Under the pieces are notes generated by a model that was not told the DNA's origin, ran no database searches, and saw only the letters and a list, made by a program, of their open reading frames with translations. This document shows, in pieces, positions 15,989-19,269 of a stretch of DNA of 19,269 nucleotides (positions are counted from its first letter, which is position 1; each line of letters opens with the position of its first letter). Made by a program: the position numbers and the translations under genes. The DNA is from an uncultured Alphaproteobacteria bacterium (GTDB lineage Bacteria > Pseudomonadota > Alphaproteobacteria > Puniceispirillales > UBA1172), in assembly GCA_937952245.1 (NCBI GenBank), contig CALFYS010000082.1:1-19269 (forward strand), given 5' to 3'.

Positions 15989-16172
15989 CCCATCTTTAAA
16001 GGCTCAGGTGGTGTATGGGCATGACCTATACAGACACTGAAGTCAGAATATAAAGATGTAACCCGGCCTCGGGTTTAGGTTTCATCCGCAAGGATGGTAG
16101 TGAGTGCCGAAAAAACGATCCAAGTCATTTGGATGGGGATTTGGCTAAAAACATGATGGGAAAGAGTCTGGT
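15989..16172 (+). promoter_or_regulatory. 5' leader of the str operon with serial hairpins
   Basis: From the predicted start to rpsL there are about 180 bases with no gene. Three short stems stand in a row: AACCCG/CGGGTT (16060-16065, 16070-16075); CATCC-GCAA-GGATG with a GNRA loop (16083-16096); and ATCCAA/TTGGAT (16118-16123, 16129-16134). TATAAA at 16049 has no credible -35. No leader peptide with a convincing ribosome site is evident. Confidence 0.45.
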
Positions 16173-16544
16173 ATGCCGACGATTAACCAGTTAATCCGCC
16201 ATGGTCGCACGCGTCCATTGGCCCGAAATAAAGTTCCGGCGATGGAAGCATGCCCGCAGAAGCGTGGTGTGTGTACTCGTGTTTATACGACAACGCCGAA
16301 GAAACCGAACTCAGCGCTGCGTAAAGTTGCCCGTGTGCGTCTGACCAATGGTTTTGAAGTCACCAGTTATATCCCCGGTGAAGGTCACAATCTTCAGGAA
16401 CACTCAGTGGTCTTGATTCGTGGCGGCCGTGTAAAGGATTTGCCTGGTGTTCGTTACCACATCATTCGCGGCACGCTCGACACCCAAGGTGTTGCTGATC
16501 GTCGCCAGCGACGGTCTAAATACGGCGCTAAGCGTCCTAAGTAA
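16173..16544 (+). CDS. rpsL: 30S ribosomal protein S12
   Basis: A 123-residue protein of the decoding centre, important for tRNA selection accuracy. It starts MPTINQLIRHGRTRP, with the loop TTTPKKPNSALRKVARV and the segment GGRVKDLPGVRYHIIRG. K43 and K88 are the wild-type residues at the classical streptomycin-resistance positions, so it should be sensitive. D89 is the residue that RimO methylthiolates in E. coli. Length is standard. The upstream purine run GGGAAAGAG acts as a moderate ribosome site. It is the first gene of the str operon, after a long leader. Confidence 0.98.
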   Translation: MPTINQLIRHGRTRPLARNKVPAMEACPQKRGVCTRVYTTTPKKPNSALRKVARVRLTNGFEVTSYIPGEGHNLQEHSVVLIRGGRVKDLPGVRYHIIRGTLDTQGVADRRQRRSKYGAKRPK

Positions 16545-16555
16545 GAGGTAATCTG

Positions 16556-17026
16556 ATGTCACGTCGTCATAGTGCAGTCAAACGCCCAGCGATGCCCGAC
16601 CCCAAGTTTGGTGATGTCGTTGTATCAAAATTCATGTCATGCTTGATGTATGACGGTAAGCGCTCCGTAGCCGAGAAAATCGTCTACGGTGCTTTTGATA
16701 AGATCCAAGAGCGCACCGGAAACGAAGCCGTTAAGGTTTTCCACGATGCCCTTGAAAATGTTCGCCCTAACCTTGAAGTGCGTTCACGCCGTGTTGGTGG
16801 TGCAACCTATCAGGTGCCTGTTGAGGTTCGCCCACAGCGCGCTCAAGCCCTTGCTATCCGTTGGTTGATTGATTCATCACGTAAGCGTGGTGAAAACACC
16901 ATGATGGATCGCCTGAGCGCTGAATTGCTTGATGCTGCCAATAACCGTGGCGCGTCTGTTAAGAAGCGTGAAGACACCCACAAAATGGCTGAGGCGAACC
17001 GCGCCTTCGCTCACTACCGCTGGTAA
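16556..17026 (+). CDS. rpsG: 30S ribosomal protein S7
   Basis: A 156-residue primary-assembly protein of the 30S head that binds 16S rRNA and lines the E site. It begins MSRRHSAVKRPAMPDPKFGD and contains RVGGATYQVPVEVRPQRAQA and the C-terminal KMAEANRAFAHYRW, all standard. AGAGG at 16544-16548 lies 7 bases before the ATG. The gap to rpsL is only 11 bases. In E. coli, S7 represses the operon by binding an intercistronic region of about 100 bases that does not exist here. fusA follows after 26 bases. Confidence 0.98.
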   Translation: MSRRHSAVKRPAMPDPKFGDVVVSKFMSCLMYDGKRSVAEKIVYGAFDKIQERTGNEAVKVFHDALENVRPNLEVRSRRVGGATYQVPVEVRPQRAQALAIRWLIDSSRKRGENTMMDRLSAELLDAANNRGASVKKREDTHKMAEANRAFAHYRW

Positions 17027-17052
17027 GTTAACTTTATTCACAGGAAACCGTC

Positions 17053-19185
17053 ATGGCTCGCGAATATACACTAGATCGTTACCGTAACTTTGGCATCATG
17101 GCCCATATTGATGCTGGTAAGACAACGACTTCTGAACGCATCCTTTACTACACGGGCAAATCACACAAGATTGGTGAAGTCCATGATGGTAATGCCACTA
17201 TGGATTGGATGGAGCAGGAACAGGAACGTGGGATTACCATTACCTCTGCTGCAACAACCTGTATGTGGTTCCGCACAGAAGATGGCGACACACCTGCTGG
17301 CTATGGCAGCACACCTGAAGAAGCAAAGTTCCGCTTTAACATCATTGACACCCCAGGCCACGTTGACTTCACCATTGAAGTTGAGCGTTCATTGGCTGTT
17401 CTTGACGGTGCTGTATGTGTTCTTGATGCCAACGCTGGTGTTGAGCCACAGACCGAAACTGTATGGCGTCAGGCTGACCGTTATGAAGTGCCGCGTATCG
17501 TCTTTGTTAACAAGATGGATAAGATCGGTGCTGATTTCTTTAACTGTGTCCACATGATTAAAGACCGCACTGGCGCGACACCAATGCCAATTCAGATGCC
17601 AATTGGTGCTGAAAATGAATTCGCTGGTCTGATCGACCTGATCACCATGAAAGAATGGGTATGGGCCGGTGAAGATCTGGGCGCGTCATGGACATTGACC
17701 GATGTTCGCCCTGAGTTCAAAGACAAAGCCGAAGAAATGCGCGCTGAAATGATCGAACTTGCTGTTGAGCAGGACGATGACGCGATGGAAAAATTCCTCG
17801 AAGGTGAAGAGCCTGATCAGGAAACATTGATCAAATTGATCCGTAAGGGCACTTTGGCGATGGATTTTGTTCCTGTTCTTTGTGGTTCAGCCTTTAAGAA
17901 CAAAGGTGTTCAGCCAATGTTGAACGCTGTTATCGATTTCCTTCCGGGTCCACTTGACGTGCCTGCGTACACAGGCTTTAAGCCCGGTGATGAAACAGAA
18001 ACCCGTGACATTGAACGTCATGCCGATGATGCCCAGCCATTGTCTGGTCTGGCCTTTAAGATCATGAACGACCCGTTTGTTGGTTCATTGACCTTCTTGC
18101 GGATTTATTCTGGTTCAGTGAAAAAGGGTGACAGCATCCTGAACTCAACCAAAGGGAAGAAAGAGCGCATCGGTCGTATGATGATGATGCACTCCAACAA
18201 CCGTGAAGAGATTGAAGAAGCCCATGCAGGTGACATTGTCGCTCTTGCGGGCATGAAAGAAACAACAACAGGGGATACACTCTGTGATACCCTTGATCCG
18301 GTTGTTCTTGAAACAATGACATTCCCTGATCCGGTGATTGAGATCGCTGTTGAGCCGAACTCAAAGAACGATCAGGAAAAAATGTCTCAAGGTCTGGCGC
18401 GTTTGGCCGCTGAAGACCCATCATTCCGTGTTTCTACTGACCTTGAATCAGGCCAGACCATCATGAAGGGTATGGGTGAATTGCACCTCGACATCCTGAT
18501 TGACCGTCTGAAGCGTGAATTTAAGGTAGAAGCCAACATCGGTGCTCCTCAGGTGGCATACCGTGAGACCATCTCAAAGCAGGTCGAAATTGATTACACC
18601 CACAAGAAACAGTCTGGTGGTTCAGGTCAGTTTGCTCGCGTTAAGATGATCTTCACCCCGATTGAAGATGGCTACACATTCGAAAACAAAGTCGTTGGTG
18701 GTTCTGTGCCGCGTGAATATGTCCCTGGTGTTGAAAAGGGTCTGATGTCCGCAAAAGATACAGGCATCATCGCAGGCTTCCCTGTGATCGACTTTGGTGT
18801 TGAATTGATTGATGGCGCGAGCCACGACGTTGACTCATCTGTTCTGGCCTTTGAAATCGCTGCCCGTGCAGCATTCCGTGAAGCCATGCAGAAAGCAGCA
18901 CCACGTCTGCTTGAACCAGTGATGAGTGTTGAGATCATCACCCCTGAAGAATATATGGGTGACATCATTGGTGATTTGAACTCACGTCGCGGTAACGTTG
19001 GCGGTATGGATCAGCGCGGTAACGCCCGTGTGGTCAACGCCATGGTGCCATTGGCCAATATGTTTGGTTATGTGAACACATTGCGCTCCATGTCACAGGG
19101 TCGCGCTCAGTATTCCATGATCTTTGATCATTATGAACAAGTTCCACAGGCTGTCGCGGATGAAGTTCGCGCCAAGATGGCCTAA
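17053..19185 (+). CDS. fusA: Elongation factor G
   Basis: A 710-residue GTPase that drives translocation. The P-loop is AHIDAGKTT (17-25), switch I includes ERGITITSAAT, G3 is DTPGH (99-103) and G4 is NKMD (153-156). Downstream, DPSFRVSTDLESGQTIMKGM and MGELHLDIL mark domain III, and EYMGDIIGDLNSRRGNVGGM marks domain V. The one oddity is an insertion of roughly 20 residues (about 74-94, rich in Gly, Thr and Glu) between the switch I strand and FNIIDTPGH. Many EF-Gs have about 5 residues here and E. coli about 10. AGGA lies upstream of ATG 17053. The motif set is that of canonical EF-G. Confidence 0.98.
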   Translation: MAREYTLDRYRNFGIMAHIDAGKTTTSERILYYTGKSHKIGEVHDGNATMDWMEQEQERGITITSAATTCMWFRTEDGDTPAGYGSTPEEAKFRFNIIDTPGHVDFTIEVERSLAVLDGAVCVLDANAGVEPQTETVWRQADRYEVPRIVFVNKMDKIGADFFNCVHMIKDRTGATPMPIQMPIGAENEFAGLIDLITMKEWVWAGEDLGASWTLTDVRPEFKDKAEEMRAEMIELAVEQDDDAMEKFLEGEEPDQETLIKLIRKGTLAMDFVPVLCGSAFKNKGVQPMLNAVIDFLPGPLDVPAYTGFKPGDETETRDIERHADDAQPLSGLAFKIMNDPFVGSLTFLRIYSGSVKKGDSILNSTKGKKERIGRMMMMHSNNREEIEEAHAGDIVALAGMKETTTGDTLCDTLDPVVLETMTFPDPVIEIAVEPNSKNDQEKMSQGLARLAAEDPSFRVSTDLESGQTIMKGMGELHLDILIDRLKREFKVEANIGAPQVAYRETISKQVEIDYTHKKQSGGSGQFARVKMIFTPIEDGYTFENKVVGGSVPREYVPGVEKGLMSAKDTGIIAGFPVIDFGVELIDGASHDVDSSVLAFEIAARAAFREAMQKAAPRLLEPVMSVEIITPEEYMGDIIGDLNSRRGNVGGMDQRGNARVVNAMVPLANMFGYVNTLRSMSQGRAQYSMIFDHYEQVPQAVADEVRAKMA

Positions 19186-19214
19186 CGGTAGAAATTTGAA
19201 AGCAGGAGGCAAGT

Positions 19215-19269
19215 ATGTCCAAGGAAAAGTTTGATCGTAGTAAGCCGCATGTGAACATCGGCACAGTTG
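19215..19269 (+). CDS. tuf: Elongation factor Tu, N-terminal start (partial)
   Basis: ATG 19215 opens MSKEKFDRSKPHVNIGTV, the standard EF-Tu N-terminus, and runs off the window after 18 complete codons. A perfect AGGAGG (19204-19209) sits 5 bases upstream. It follows fusA by 29 bases, the classical tufA position at the end of the str operon. The other tuf copy ends at position 53, so this genome has at least two. Confidence 0.95.
   Translation, partial: MSKEKFDRSKPHVNIGTV

Overview
The window is a bacterial ribosomal-protein and RNA-polymerase region, all genes on the + strand, and most likely alphaproteobacterial. The protein textures support this: a 65-residue SecE, RpoB and RpoC of about 1390-1405 residues, an L10 with a duplicated C-terminal L12-binding segment, and a rplJ leader of the type I recall from alphaproteobacteria. 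Moderate GC with frequent TTG leucine and GAT/GAA codons would suit a marine group such as SAR116, but that placement is a guess from memory and not demonstrated.

Layout: (1) 1-178 holds the last codons of one EF-Tu gene, tRNA-Trp(CCA) and a strong intrinsic terminator. (2) 179-3957 holds three accessory genes: a SulP anion transporter with a STAS domain, a DadA/PuuB-like FAD oxidoreductase and an L-2-haloacid dehalogenase with all catalytic residues present. They lie between tRNA-Trp and secE, which are adjacent in the classical tufB-trpT-secE-nusG order. (3) 4126-6096 is secE-nusG-rplK-rplA. (4) 6097-7282 is a structured L10-type leader followed by rplJ-rplL. (5) 7283-15907 is an attenuator-like intergenic region, rpoB, rpoC and a very strong terminator. 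(6) 15908-19269 is a new promoter and structured leader, then the str operon rpsL-rpsG-fusA and the start of a second EF-Tu gene. Two tuf copies in direct orientation therefore bracket the window.

Functionally, the conserved part makes the transcription core (beta, beta'), the elongation factor NusG, the translocase subunit SecE, the ribosomal stalk and L1/L11 proteins, decoding-site proteins S12 and S7, and elongation factors G and Tu. The accessory trio is probably metabolic; its substrates cannot be read from sequence.

I found no phage, transposon, CRISPR array or clearly novel protein system. The points most worth a second look are RNA-level. They are a hairpin that buries both the Shine-Dalgarno and the ATG of the oxidoreductase, mutually exclusive stems between rplL and rpoB, a palindrome over the -10 of the str promoter followed by three short leader hairpins, and an 11-bp GAAA-tetraloop hairpin immediately before the rplJ ribosome binding site. 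EF-G also carries an insertion of about 20 residues just before its G3 motif.
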